Assembly: GCF_036417845.1 (NCBI RefSeq)
Contig: NC_089982.1
Location: forward strand, 70,631,684-70,695,683
DNA from: Apteryx mantelli
Taxonomy: Eukaryota; Chordata; Aves; Apterygiformes; Apterygidae
Length of the DNA: 64,000 bases
Direction: 5' to 3'
In this document: positions 11,001 through 23,200 of the stretch, in pieces
How positions within the stretch are numbered: the stretch's first letter is position 1
How the letters are laid out: each line of letters starts with the position of its first letter
Program-made: the position numbers and the translations under genes
The notes under the pieces: model-generated
The model's database searches: none
Seen by the model: the letters and a program-made list of their open reading frames with translations, nothing else
What the model was told of the DNA's origin: nothing

Positions 11001-14000
11001 AAACATGCCCCATCTTCTAGCTTTGCCTTAATAAAGATGCCAGTTACTGAGGTCATCTTCCTCTCCAATTTCATCTTCCACAAACACACCTAAAATTTCC
11101 CTGTGTTGTTTTCTATACATTATGGTATCTGTGTTTCCTTAATTTTTGGAATCAAGGCTTGGTTGCCGTGTGTGAGCTTTTTCTCCTGATTCACTGAAAT
11201 GTTGGATCTAGACCCTAATTGTTGGAACTGTACCTGAAAAATATCCAGAAACCTAAACTTTGCTCAGAAAAAGTGTGTTCAAATTTTTTTTATTAAAGAA
11301 AACCAAGCTGAACTGTATTGCATCAATCTTGACTGCTCTGTCATTAAGAGGATATAAAAATAATCTTTTGCTCTTAGTTCTGGTCTTGTTATATTTTTTT
11401 CCTATAGAGTTTCTGTAGATCTGATAATAAATGCAACCTAAGCATTTTCAATTGCTGTGTTCGACCCTAGAGTGCCAGGTGCATAGAAGAGAGAAATCTA
11501 CTTAAAAATATCTTTTCGGCTGAAGAAAACTAGTTTCAAGAAAACTTTAAAGGAACAAAAAGAATATGTTAGATCTTGAAATTTTTGTCTTTCATTATTC
11601 ACAAGTTCTTTCATTATTCTTTCACAAAACATGCTCTTCCATCTATGAAACTCTTCATGGTTTAATGTGTTCTAAAGTCTTACATTTCTGTGTTGAGCAT
11701 CATTACGGAGTGGTTGGGAACACCGCGTTTTTGAAAATGGCTTGGATAATTCTGATATTCAGAGGATTATTACTGCTGGTTCTTTTCTCCTTTTCAATAG
11801 CCATGAGGGGAAAAGATAGCTTTGAGTTTTTCTCTGTAACTAGATTGGACCTTAGGGAAACAGAACTGGTTCCAGCTCTTTGGTCTGGTCTTGTATTCTT
11901 CTGTTCCATATGTTTTCCTTGACGCTGATCTATCCTTTGAATGCAGGAAGGAGTGGTAAATAAGTCTGCGAGGTCGGCTGTTGCAAGTCCGTCCAGATTA
12001 CTGTTGCTTGTTCTAAAAAGTAGCCAGTGTATTACCAGAGACTGTAAAGGATGAGAGAGATTAAGTCTCTCTTTACCACTAACACTGCAGTCTTCTGTCT
12101 TTCGAATGTCTTTGACGTGGAAGCGCCTTGGAAGCCAAAGCATTGGTGTAGGATGGGGCTGACTGAAGCCATGAGGTGTTTGCATTATTTTGCCATCATT
12201 CTTGCAAGTGATGGTCTGAAGCCTAAGATGGGGATTAAAAACATATTTCTACTAGGTAGCGCTACTGAAGTGGCGACAGAGACAGAACATCCTGAGCAAA
12301 GGCCGTTGGAGCACCCAGCACAGCAGCACAACAGTTGAGGTGGGCAGCTCGTCCTGGGTGGTGACTTTCCCAAGCGTCCCCGCTAGTGGCATTTGGTAGG
12401 TCCCTGCAGATCCTTCCTAGGAGGCCAGCCTGATGGATAGGAAAGTCCTGGGTTTTGCGGTGATAGTTGACACACTCATCAAATGTGTGCAACTTCCAAA
12501 GTCAAAAAAGGGCAGAGGCTTCTCTGTCATCTTTTGTTTGTTCAGGGCCCAGGCTGAATTGAAGGATTTTTGCCAAGCCCCAGGTAGATGGAGATTTGGT
12601 CAGATGTTTTGTCTGAAACTTGGGAATTTTTTTTGCTTGCGTTTTTTACGTGACAGTAGATAAAACTGGTGAGGTCTAGTAGATTCACAACTTTCTCAAA
12701 GATGCATATGCATTAGAAGTCATCTTAATGTCACTCAGCTATAAAAAGCTGCAAATAAAAGTTGTTGAGTTGACTGTGCAGTCTCCTGAGGATAGTCTTT
12801 CAATACTTTGAGTTAATAGAAAATATTTAATGAGACCAGTCCTCACCTGTCAGGGAAGGTGTTTTACTTAGCAGTGGCGAATAAATTCTTTTTGCTCTGT
12901 CTTTGAGGATGCCTAGGAGACGAGGAGTAGTTGGCAGAGCCGGTGAGTGAATCTAGAGTAATCAGGCCCTATTAAGTAATTTGGCTTTCTTTTAGTGAAA
13001 GAGTGGGCTAGTTTCTGTTATTTTATTTGCCTTCTTAAAAAGAGCGTGTGTAACACAAAATATGTAGGATATTTTTGCTCAGGTTATCTTATTTTTGGAA
13101 AAAAATTGTCAATGCTGTAGTCCATATTTCGTTTTTGACTAGAAATTATTATCTTTACATCTCTATATATTACTTGCTGTCTCTTCAGTGTTTCGGGTAC
13201 CAGAAGGACATTGCAGTTATCAACAGTAGGAATTATGGAAACAATACTTTCCTGTAGCCAGCTATTGCTGACATGGCAAAATGAAGGGAAGCTTAAATTC
13301 TTCCGGGAGGTGGAACCTGGGGCCTTAGTTGGGAACCCTTGTGAGACCTGTGCTAACTCATGCAGGTCAAGGAAAAGAACTGTTCTACAGACTGGAAGGT
13401 TATAAATATAATATAAATACATTTAGGTTAAATATTAAAGGAGCTTCAGGATATGATTTGTAATAATTACCATCAGCTACAGTAGCATCAGGTGGCTGTT
13501 TAAATGCCTTGTGTTTTAAGTGAACTGTTGATTAAATGCATTGTGTAGCTGTTGTGACATGACACCTTACTTGGCTAGAACTGCAATTCAGATGTTGTTC
13601 CTCTGATTTTGTTTGTTTCCCTTGTAGATGTCTGAGTGCTGTCCTTCATTTGTTTTTAAAAGCTCACTGACCTGGAGTTGTGCATAATTGTTTTTTAACC
13701 TATTTCAAGTACTGTGTATATAACAGACCCTTCTATTCACAAACTTCAGGTTTGTTTCTTTTCTGTCCCATCCAGCTTGCCTTGCAATTATTGCTATGCT
13801 CAATTGCCGCAGAAGAGTGCGGGTACCTTGCGCCTCCCTGTTTGCATGCACACACTTTAACGAGCTGTTTCTTGTTCTTTGCCAGAGATGGTGTGTTGAG
13901 TGGTTTCCATAAGAAGCTTCTGTACCACTCTGAAGCAAGAACACATTCAAGAGTAAAAGGTCTGAAGACACCAGTGTTTTCCTGGCTGGAAAGTTAACAT

Positions 14001-14057
14001 CCAAGTGAATGTATTGAAGATTTCTAGGCTTGGTGGAACAAATATCTCTACCTCCAG
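8018..14057 (+). other. PROM1: Intron 1 (5' UTR intron)
   Basis: About 6 kb between the CpG-island donor and the exon that holds the ATG. It contains a 20-nt A run (8792-8811) and a T-rich run (8942-8967). I see no convincing coding exon. The longest frames, such as those around 11566-12338, lack splice sites or recognisable domains. The acceptor is uncertain: CTCTACCTCCAG at 14046-14057 is the nearest plausible one, and TTTCTAG ending at 14027 is an alternative. Confidence 0.5.
8792..8811. repeat. A20 homopolymer
   Basis: Uninterrupted run of about 20 A in intron 1, with no transposon body or target-site duplication evident beside it. Confidence 0.9.
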
Positions 14058-14077
14058 TTTTATGAATACTGCTAGCT

Positions 14078-14297
14078 ATGGCTGTGGAACTCTGTTTGCT
14101 GCTGCTGCTGTTTTGTGGAAATACTATTTCAGAGGTTCAGCCTATATACAAACCACCTCCTGGGACTTTGGATTTTGGATTTGTACCTGCCAAGACGTAT
14201 GATACAGGTGCATACCATGAACCTGGACCAATGGGAATTTTGTTTAAAATAGTCCATGATTTCCTTTATTTAGTGCAACCCAATTCTTTTCCTCAAG
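14078..14297 (+). CDS. PROM1: PROM1 coding exon 1 (signal peptide, N-terminal ectodomain)
   Basis: Encodes residues 1-73. A Leu-rich signal peptide ([15 protein letters not shown]) is followed by the N-terminal ectodomain. The stretch [19 protein letters not shown] matches the conserved GPIGILFELVHIFLYVVQP region of mammalian prominin-1. The start is chosen because it begins exactly at the signal peptide and has G at -3 and G at +4. An out-of-frame ATG lies 16 nt upstream in a poorer context. The donor is CTCAAG|GTAAGT, phase 1. Confidence 0.95.
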
Positions 14298-17200
14298 GTA
14301 AGTAGATAAATTTTAGGTTTTTGTTTTTTTATATGGACTTACTGCCAAAGTGTTTATCCTGGTGTAGATAACAAGACCACACTTTAGAAGTAAATGATAT
14401 AGAGATAAGTAAATGTTAGTAGCACATAATGTAGTCTGGGAATGTGTGGAGTTCCACATAAAATAACTTTTTTTTTTTTGAATTGTTGTGGGGGAGGAGG
14501 TAATGATAGAAGTTTGACATGACTCTTATGTATCTCAAAAGCTGTCATTGATGCATTTAGGGCTTTTTTTTGACTGAAATTTTTTCTTACGCATGTTCAG
14601 AAACATGGGGTAAGAGTAAAGCATAAATTGCTTTACATTTAATGTTAAATCCAAAGTAGGTAGATCTCTGACTTGCATGTTGTGTATTGTGATAAGCATT
14701 TAGGTTTTTACGTTATTATGAGGTTTAGCCTAGGAAGGGTCACAAAAACCTAGCAACTTAAAATAAATTTGATTTGTTTCCCTATCCATGTGTATACGGT
14801 CAAGTCATACATAAGGGCAGTTACATTATACAGCTGCATGTAACTTCTTGTTCCTCTGTGAGCTGAAGGTTAAGACTTGAGACTGCATTTGTTTTATTAG
14901 GATACTTTTCCATTCCTTTTCTACTAAGTTGTCTCCTGTTCTGAAGGAGAAGTTAAGATCTTGGCAAAGAAGCGTGTATGCTTTTTGAGGCTGCATTCAT
15001 AGGAAAGCGCGTTAGAGGAAATGTGTGTTTGTGGATTTGGTGCTTGAATTGATTTAACTATTCAACGTGCTTTTAGCTTCATTTAGCCATTAAAAGAAAA
15101 TGCAAATTTATTGGTATAATATTAGCATTTAAAATTATGCTGAGGTGAAGTTTTGATTAAATCTAAGAATGACTGGTTTGTTACTGATTCATTTTGATGT
15201 TTTAGCTCTGTGTATAGAAGAAACTTATGTTATTTTGTAGCACACTCTTTCAGTTATAATTGAAAACTTTAAATTAAAGTCTGAGTAAGAAATAGCTCTT
15301 AAAAAAAAGTCTCTGGTCACATACCTGTATGATACCTGTAAACTATATGTGCTTTTGCTTTTGACATTTTTTCAGTAGCTGCAGAAGAATGAAGTCAAAT
15401 GAACTTGAATGAGTTAAAATTATATTTAGACAAATGCCCAGAGTCCCAGGTGTTAACCTGGAGAACATAAACCTGACCTGTTTCCTGTGGGATCCATCTT
15501 CTGAGCAGATCTTGCACATAGTGTGGTGAGGGCAATTGCATGAAGCTTGGCAGGAATGTCACCTTTTGGAGGAGCTTGTTTTGCAGATACCTCTGCTTTT
15601 GTAGCCTCTTTCCTTCTATGAAATGTGCAGGTGAACTATTTCTCTCTCTGTGAGACCTGATGTGTTAAGGTTGTCCTCTGCATTCAACTCTCAGAAACAG
15701 GCCTTCCTTCTGCTAAAGCCCCCCCTTGAATATCTTATTCTCTTATGAGTGGAAATATTTGAATTCAGTGAGATATGTCATGTGTCTTTATATTAACAGG
15801 AATTTGGTCTATAAACCTGTATGTAAAATATAATATTATGTGGCCTAAGTCTGTAAATAATAGAGTTTACTAGCAAGATTGTAGTCCTCCAGCACTGCTT
15901 GTAGTAAGTTCTGCAACAAGTAGTAGGTGTTTGTAAAATCCAGCACAGAAGAAAAAGGAGAGATCCGAAAGTGAATCACTTGTTCAGAACTTACAAGCTA
16001 AGAACATCTCACACCTCTCCTTCCTTCCCAGCAGTTACTTTACAAATCAGTTATTTTTAGAAGTTTGTCTTCTAAATTTGCATTATGTGAAGTCCTTTTC
16101 CCATGCCCCCACATACCTCACTGCAAAATACAGATTTGAAGGATCATGTAGGTTTGAGTCATACCATGTAATTGGTTAATCCCTATAATCTCTTTTGCCA
16201 TATGCTGTTCTATTTTCACATTCAGTGTATTAATGGTGTAGTTAGCAGTTTAAAAACATTTCAAATATGTAACTGAAACAGAGTTTGTTCTGGTTCAGAG
16301 ATGAAAACAAAGATAAACACAAATGTGTGTGGATCTTTAAGCAAGCCCTGTCAATATTTCTATCTCAGATGTTTGTCATTCCAATGAGTCTGGTGCTTCC
16401 GAAGCGTTAACTCCAGGTTGATTCCCCAGTGTATATGTAGAGAAGCATAATGTAGAAGAGAAACGTGATTCACCTGCAGGACTCTGCATCAATCATTTGT
16501 ACTTTGATCTTAGTAGTCTTATTTTTTTTTCCCTCCTAATACTAGTAAGTATTTGATGTTTGGTTTTTTGAGTCTACTGTTAGTACTCTTAGCTTGGTGG
16601 GGGGGAATGTGACAGGATTGTCAAATTGCATGTAGACCTTCCTGCATTTACAACTCGGTTTTGCGTTTGCAGTAGTGGTCAGATGAAGCTGAGTATGTTA
16701 ACAGTATCAATGTTATACTCCTTCAGTCCTAAGCAAGCCCAAGAAAGGAAGAAAGCTGGTACGAGCTTTAGTCCTTATGATAAGGCAAAATAGGAAGTAC
16801 AGCAGAGTCTTTGGGAAAAGTTATTTTAAAAGTATTTGCATGCTGGCAAGTCTGAAAAGTTATTTAGATACTTTTATTGGCTACCTAAAATTTTAATGCT
16901 GTCGTGTATTCCAGGTTGTTTGTACCACTCAGCTAAGAGGCTGTCTAACAAAACGAATGGTCAGTTTTTGTCTTTTCCTCTTTAGAATTTGTTATAAGCT
17001 GAGGCATTGATTAATTAAGGAAGCGAAGTCAGCGCGTGGTTGTGGCGCGGTGTACGTTGCCTGTTGCGCTAGAGGCTTTCAGGTGCGACCTTGCTGTAGA
17101 CGGGGCAGGGCGCATGGTCAGCGCCACGCTCTGGGCACCTGAGCGCCTTAGTGTGGCCTGTCTTCGTTGCCACGGAAACGAGTTGCAGTCAGAGGGTGTT

Positions 17201-20200
17201 AATGCGAGAGCCCACCTGCCAGCAGCACGCACAGCTACTCCTCGGCTTCGCAGCTTGTGTCCTGTAACTCAAGTGCGAAGCCTTCACGAAGGAAGCAAGC
17301 TAAGAATAAAACTTTCCCCTCTTTTTAGATGAAATCAGACAACAACTTAGAGGCATGTTTGGTGCAGTAGTGTACTTGAATGTGTTGCAGGACAGTCTTG
17401 TTACTTATGTTAAATTACAAGATTCCTTTATTCCAGCTTCTGCTTTCTATTCTGGAAGCACCGGGCTCAGAACGCCCTGCTCCTGCTGAAGTAGCGTAAA
17501 AATAAGTTGTTGAATGCAGGCCCTTCCTGGGCAAAACACAGTATAAAGAGTTAAGTGTACTATTCATTTGTTGGGAAGGAGAACACAAGCCATTTTTTTA
17601 GGCCTGGGCTACACTTCTAAATTCTTTCATGTTTGCTGAGTGCCATTTGTTGAATAGTTTGAGTATAAGACTGAAGTTCGGAGCTTGACTGTATTTTTTT
17701 TTTTTTTTTTAATGCAAGTCCTGCCTCTGACCCCTTCGTTCCTCCTTTCATCTCACCTGCAATATTGGAGAAGATGCCATGGCCAGTCTTTCACAGCAGC
17801 TGCAAATTGTAGAGTTTAGCACTTTAACCTTGTGTTCCCTGTCTTTGAAATTAGTATCTCACATGAGTGTATTGAGCAATTAAAACATTTTAATCATTAA
17901 AAAATTAGTTATTTCCACATAATTTTATGTGGAAAGAGAAGAAAGCATATGCAAAACCCTCTTGTCGGAGGTAGGTTTAATGAGCTCCTAGGGTGTGTTT
18001 TTTTTTATACATTAACTGTGTTTAGATGTGAGGTTCTAAAGCTAATTATCAAGACACTTTATCACCTACTCAGTTAAACTCAGTTAAGCAGAATTTTATT
18101 TTTTTGTGTAAAATTAATTTTATTTTTGGCTACTCTTTAGGTTTTCATTGTCTATTTCTACTTCGGTTTTGCTTCTTGGTAGTAACAAATCTTCCACAGC
18201 TCCCCTACCAAAAAAGCATCTGGGCAAATTCAAAATAAGATTTGTAGTGTTCTGATTGGTATCTGTGCAGAATAGCTTCAAGAAGCTCAGTAAAATAAAT
18301 ACTTTTTTTGGGGGGGGGGTAGTTTCAACCTGATAGTAGACAAAATATGGCTTTTGGCACTGATTTCCTTGCATCATTTGTATAAGCGTTTCAGTGATAC
18401 CTGTGTGAGATGTGCATGTGACTGAGGTGGTGGCACTGGAGCTAAATTCAGTGGTGCAGATCTAGAAGTCCCCTTTTGTTCTTAGACTTGAGACTTTCCC
18501 AGAAATGTTGTTCATGTTTGCACCAGTGAGCAGCAAAAGAACTGCGCTTGGGCTCTGACTCAAGCTGCTATGTGCGAACATTGCACTTTGGCAATGTAAC
18601 ATACTGCTCAGGTTCCCAAAGCAATAATGGCATTTTGTAAAAACTTAATTATGATAGCCTTTTCCAGTTGTGCGAAGTCTCAGTATTAGCTTGGGCATGG
18701 AAGTGCAAAGGTGTGATGCACTGCTTCTGAAGCTAGTGTTTGACAGCTATGCCCTGCACACATGATTATTTTTCTTAAAGTTTACTTTCTGGAGTTGGGT
18801 CAGGAGCACTGATGCACTTGCTGGTGCAGGAACTGGGAGGTGGAGAGGGAGAGCAAGAGCTGCCTCACAGCAAGTTAGCCGTAGGTTGGCCAAGCTGTAT
18901 TATGAAATGGCAGTTTCAGTACGCTGTATAGTCAGTGCCTTCACCACATCCCTTCACTGTTTCTTCCACACCGTGGCTAGAGCTGTGACGTTAGTTTGGA
19001 GTAGTAGCTGAAGCATGTATATCAAAAATGCGAGTTTCAATGGTGATAGAGGTTGTGTATAGCATAGCAGCAGTGGTGTCATTTGGGTAGAGCTGGGATA
19101 AGTGGGGAACTTGGAGTGCACCTTTATTTGGTAGTATGGTGTATGCAATGAAAGAAATGCCTTGCGTCTAAGGCTGGGAATACTGTGGAAAACTGAGCAG
19201 CAGGAGAATACAAGGTAAATTGGCATCTTCCTTCCTCTGCCTGTTCATATACACTTAAGGAAATAGTGTTTAAAAAATTATTGGTCACTTCATTCTGGGA
19301 AGTTGAGTGATGACGTACATATGTAAACAGGGAATGCTTCTGAAAATGTTTCTGAAGCAGATTTGAGCTCTACTTTTTTGTACTTTCTTATGCATCAGAA
19401 ACGTAATTCCTTTCTCCCCAACTATTCCCCACTGTAGACTGATTTAACAGATTACTTGTCAAAAGGAGTTTTTTGTGGATGGGGATGGGAGGGTTATACA
19501 TACTATCTACTAAAGGCCACAATAGAAAAATACAGTTGTAGACATTAACACTTCTCTGATGTCTTCCAGCCCACTCTTTTTGGATTATGTAAACAAGGAT
19601 TCTGTTTTTGAGACGGATATTTATGTCGAAAATATGATTTGTTTAATCAGAGTGTAGCATAGCTGGATCATCTGAAAATTTTGCAATATACTTACATCTG
19701 GGACCTTCTCTCCACACTATCCTCAGAGTTTGTCCTAGATTTCTTTTAATACTATCTGTCAGTTGTGCCTAGGAGAGAAGACAGGCCTCAGCAGCATTTG
19801 GAAAATGACAATCCAGCTGCACAGCTTCAACAGTGTTAAGAGAGAAATTAATGCAAATGAACCTCAAACTGAGTCTGAGGGAGTGGGGTTACTTTCTGTG
19901 GAGAAGTTGTTCAGAACTGACATTACCACAGGTGGTAAATCTTTGGTATTGAGGCCCAGCTCATATTTCCCAAACCTAAACTGCCTTCAGCCCCTTCCAA
20001 GTAAGACATGTATATCCTCTCTGTCTTTTGGGGATGTCTTCTGGCAAATAGGTTGGGTATCTTCTGGAAGAGCACTATCTGGCTTGAGAACCCTGCTAAT
20101 AGTTGCAGTATGGCAGTCACAGGCCAGTGCTTGAACCTGTGTCTTGGCCTTGTTTTGTTTGTCTAGGCATTAGTGGGAGACAGAAGCTATAATGGAAGAG

Positions 20201-23200
20201 GTGATAGGCAGTATTTTGTTCCCCAGAGTGCAGGGGCTGCAAGTTCTGCTGTAGCTGGATCCAGAAGCTCGGGCTACAAGGAAGGGGGAGATACAGGACT
20301 GTATTGTGGTAGGACTTCCATATCATTATAGGTAAAGAACCTTCATTGATAGCATTTATCCTAATATAAAATAATTTTTAAAGAAAAAAGCTAAGCTATT
20401 ATAACCTAGAAATGCATTTGTTTGGATAATTATTACTATTAAATGTGTCATGTGTTGAGGGGGGAGGTTAACATTAGTTACATTGGCTGTAGCGTGGTAC
20501 CCGTGCACTCGCAATTGCAGTAAAATATTGAATTCAGCCCTTAATAATTTGTGTACAATTTTTTTTTGTTTGTTTCTGTAAAAGATTGGCCATCCCATGT
20601 AGCATCTAATAGCAAGGAGATAAGTAGCGTGGGTATCGACTTGGACAAAGCCTAAATTTTGCCTTTCAGAAGCCAGTGCATCATCACAGTCTGAGAATAT
20701 ACCGAGTGAAGAATGTAGTTCTTGGTGTCCCTTTCTCTGTTAACAAAACTGTGCTCAGCAAATCTGAAGCACTGGAGGTACGAAAGCTTTTTCAGGACTT
20801 CCAGAGCATGCCTGCAGCATCTCGTATAGCTAGAAATGGGCTAGAGTAGGTTTCCTATCAGTCAGATTCTCTGCAAGTGTGTTTCGTGTGTGAATCTCTT
20901 GAAAGTTATCTCCTATTGCAGGCATTTTGTGGGTCTTCAGACCACTCAGCTGAGGCTCCCTGTTTTTCCTGGCTTGGTGCTCCGGTGTCCATCCTTCTGC
21001 TCCATTTAATTGCTACAAGCTTATCTAGCCACATAGTGTTGAATTTCATTCTCTTTTTAGTACAACTTGTAGTTCATGGAACTGACATTGGTAGAGGGGG
21101 AATGTCCTTGTTCTTTCAGGGGTAACATTTCCAAAAGTCTAAGGGACCTCTCAGTTCCTTTTATCATTTTGGCTGTTATGTCCCTGTTATGCAGCATTTT
21201 GAATGAATCATGTGAGATTCTGTATTGTCTGCTATTGGAAAAGCAGGGATCATTTGACTTTCTCTTTTCTCTGTTATAGAGGCCTTTATCTCCATAATTA
21301 GCAGGATTAGCCTAGCCTTCTAGGCTTTTTTTTATTATTTTTTGCCCTAACAAGTCATTTAGGTTGTTATTTAAAAGCAATAAACTCGTAATTGTTGTTC
21401 GGTGATGGATGTGTTTCTTGAATGATGGCAGCCAAAGTAACAAGAATCTGATAAATCTTGGCCACAAATCTTGTTTCTGCAGTTCTCATAGTGAATAGTT
21501 AGATTTAAAGTTTTTAGAATTATAAATTCCTCCTCCCCCCCCCTTTTTATTGGTTCTCAACTTGTTTCTTTTGTATACTGCTTTTTTAAGCTGCTTTGTG
21601 TAACATTCAGATCTGAACAAGTTACACATTTTTCAAAGTGGGTAGGCACTATTCAAAAGTTACTTCAGCAAAATAAATGTACAAGTATTATTTAATATTT
21701 TAGTGATTGTTTTCTTTTAACAGTATCAAATCTTTCCATATTGATCTTGAAGCTTTGAGTATGTCATCTTCCTTTTCCACAACCAAGTTATTTTCTTGTT
21801 AGAAAGGAAACTAGCTGTCACAGATATCAGCCATTGTAGTTTAATCTGATTAATTTATCAATATATGCATCTTGGAGAAAGGTTACCAGTTACCTAGGAA
21901 AAAAAAAAAACTGTTTTGATAAGTGTTCTTTTGTTTTCTTGTTTTTTTTGCAGTTTGCAGATCCCTATCTTCTTATCTAAAAACAGTTCTGCGATTATGT
22001 CCTGTATTGTCTAAGTCAGAATCTTTCTATTCTCTGAAAAAACACCAAATTATTTTTGTGAGCTTTAAAAGTCATTACAGTTGTTTATTTTACTAATAAA
22101 ATGTATTGCTTTGGATGTCTAACTCGGCTTAAAGGTGCCTGGGTGCACCTGTACAGAACAAATACAAACTTAAAGCCTTTCTTCAGAGCAGCAGCCTTGC
22201 TGATTTTTGGAAGTTCTCATCAGGGAAAACTTTTATCACCACCTTTGTCAGGTACCTTGCTGTGCAGTGTATATTGAAAAGCAATATTCGTTCATCTGTT
22301 GAAAATACACACATTGGTCAGATTTTACACAGGGAAGATGACTTTGTCCCTGAAACCTGCTTGGAGGAAAGAGTGCGTTTCCTATTTCAAATAAAAGCGC
22401 TTTCTTTTGAATGAAGCAGCAATCTCTGTAATACTTTGAACCAATATACATGCATAGTTACTGAATAGGTGGAAAATTCTTGCCCTTGCAAAATCAAAGA
22501 ACACAGAGCTGGAATTCTGCAAAATCAAAGTGAAGTTGCCAGAAAGCCAGTTGCAGAGGTTATTAAAAGCCAGTAGCAGCAGGGCTCCAGTGTGTCGCTC
22601 CCAATTATCTGCATTTATATTTCCATAGGCTCAGGTTATGGAGTATGAAGATAGATTCTGTGCTTTTCTCAGTTTACAGGGAACTTCTGGGGAGGCAAGG
22701 AGCAGGAAATTTGACCTGTAAGGAAAACACTGTTGTTCATGCAGCCTAAATATTTATTACTTTGATCAAAGTTGTAAGTCTGGTCCATCTACATAGCCCA
22801 CTAACTATGAAGAAGTTGCTCAGTCTGTACAGTGTGCTGAACCAGACAAGCATATACAGTCCATCAAGTTAAATCTTTGCCCTTAATCTGTTGTAAATCC
22901 TTACCAGATGGTGGCCTAGAGAGAACTTTAGGTAGCTACTGCAAACAAAATGAATAGCAAAGAATAGCTGCAGTGGCATAAACAATGCACTACAGAAGTT
23001 TCAGTGTCTTAAGAAAATGACAGAATGCAGTTTCAGTGTGTGGTACTTCTTCAAAGCTTTCTACTTGACTTTGTTTGCATGATATATGCAAATTTATTTC
23101 AGACTCCTAAGCAGAGAATTTTTTCTAAAGGCATCTCTCTTTTTGTTCTTTTTCCAATACTTCAACAAGAACAGAAGTTTCTTTGTAGCAAAGAAGAACC

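Noticed and set aside
11703..12338. Overlapping 160-codon (-) and 95-codon (+) open frames in intron 1
   Set aside because: No family resemblance and no flanking exon signals; most likely chance.
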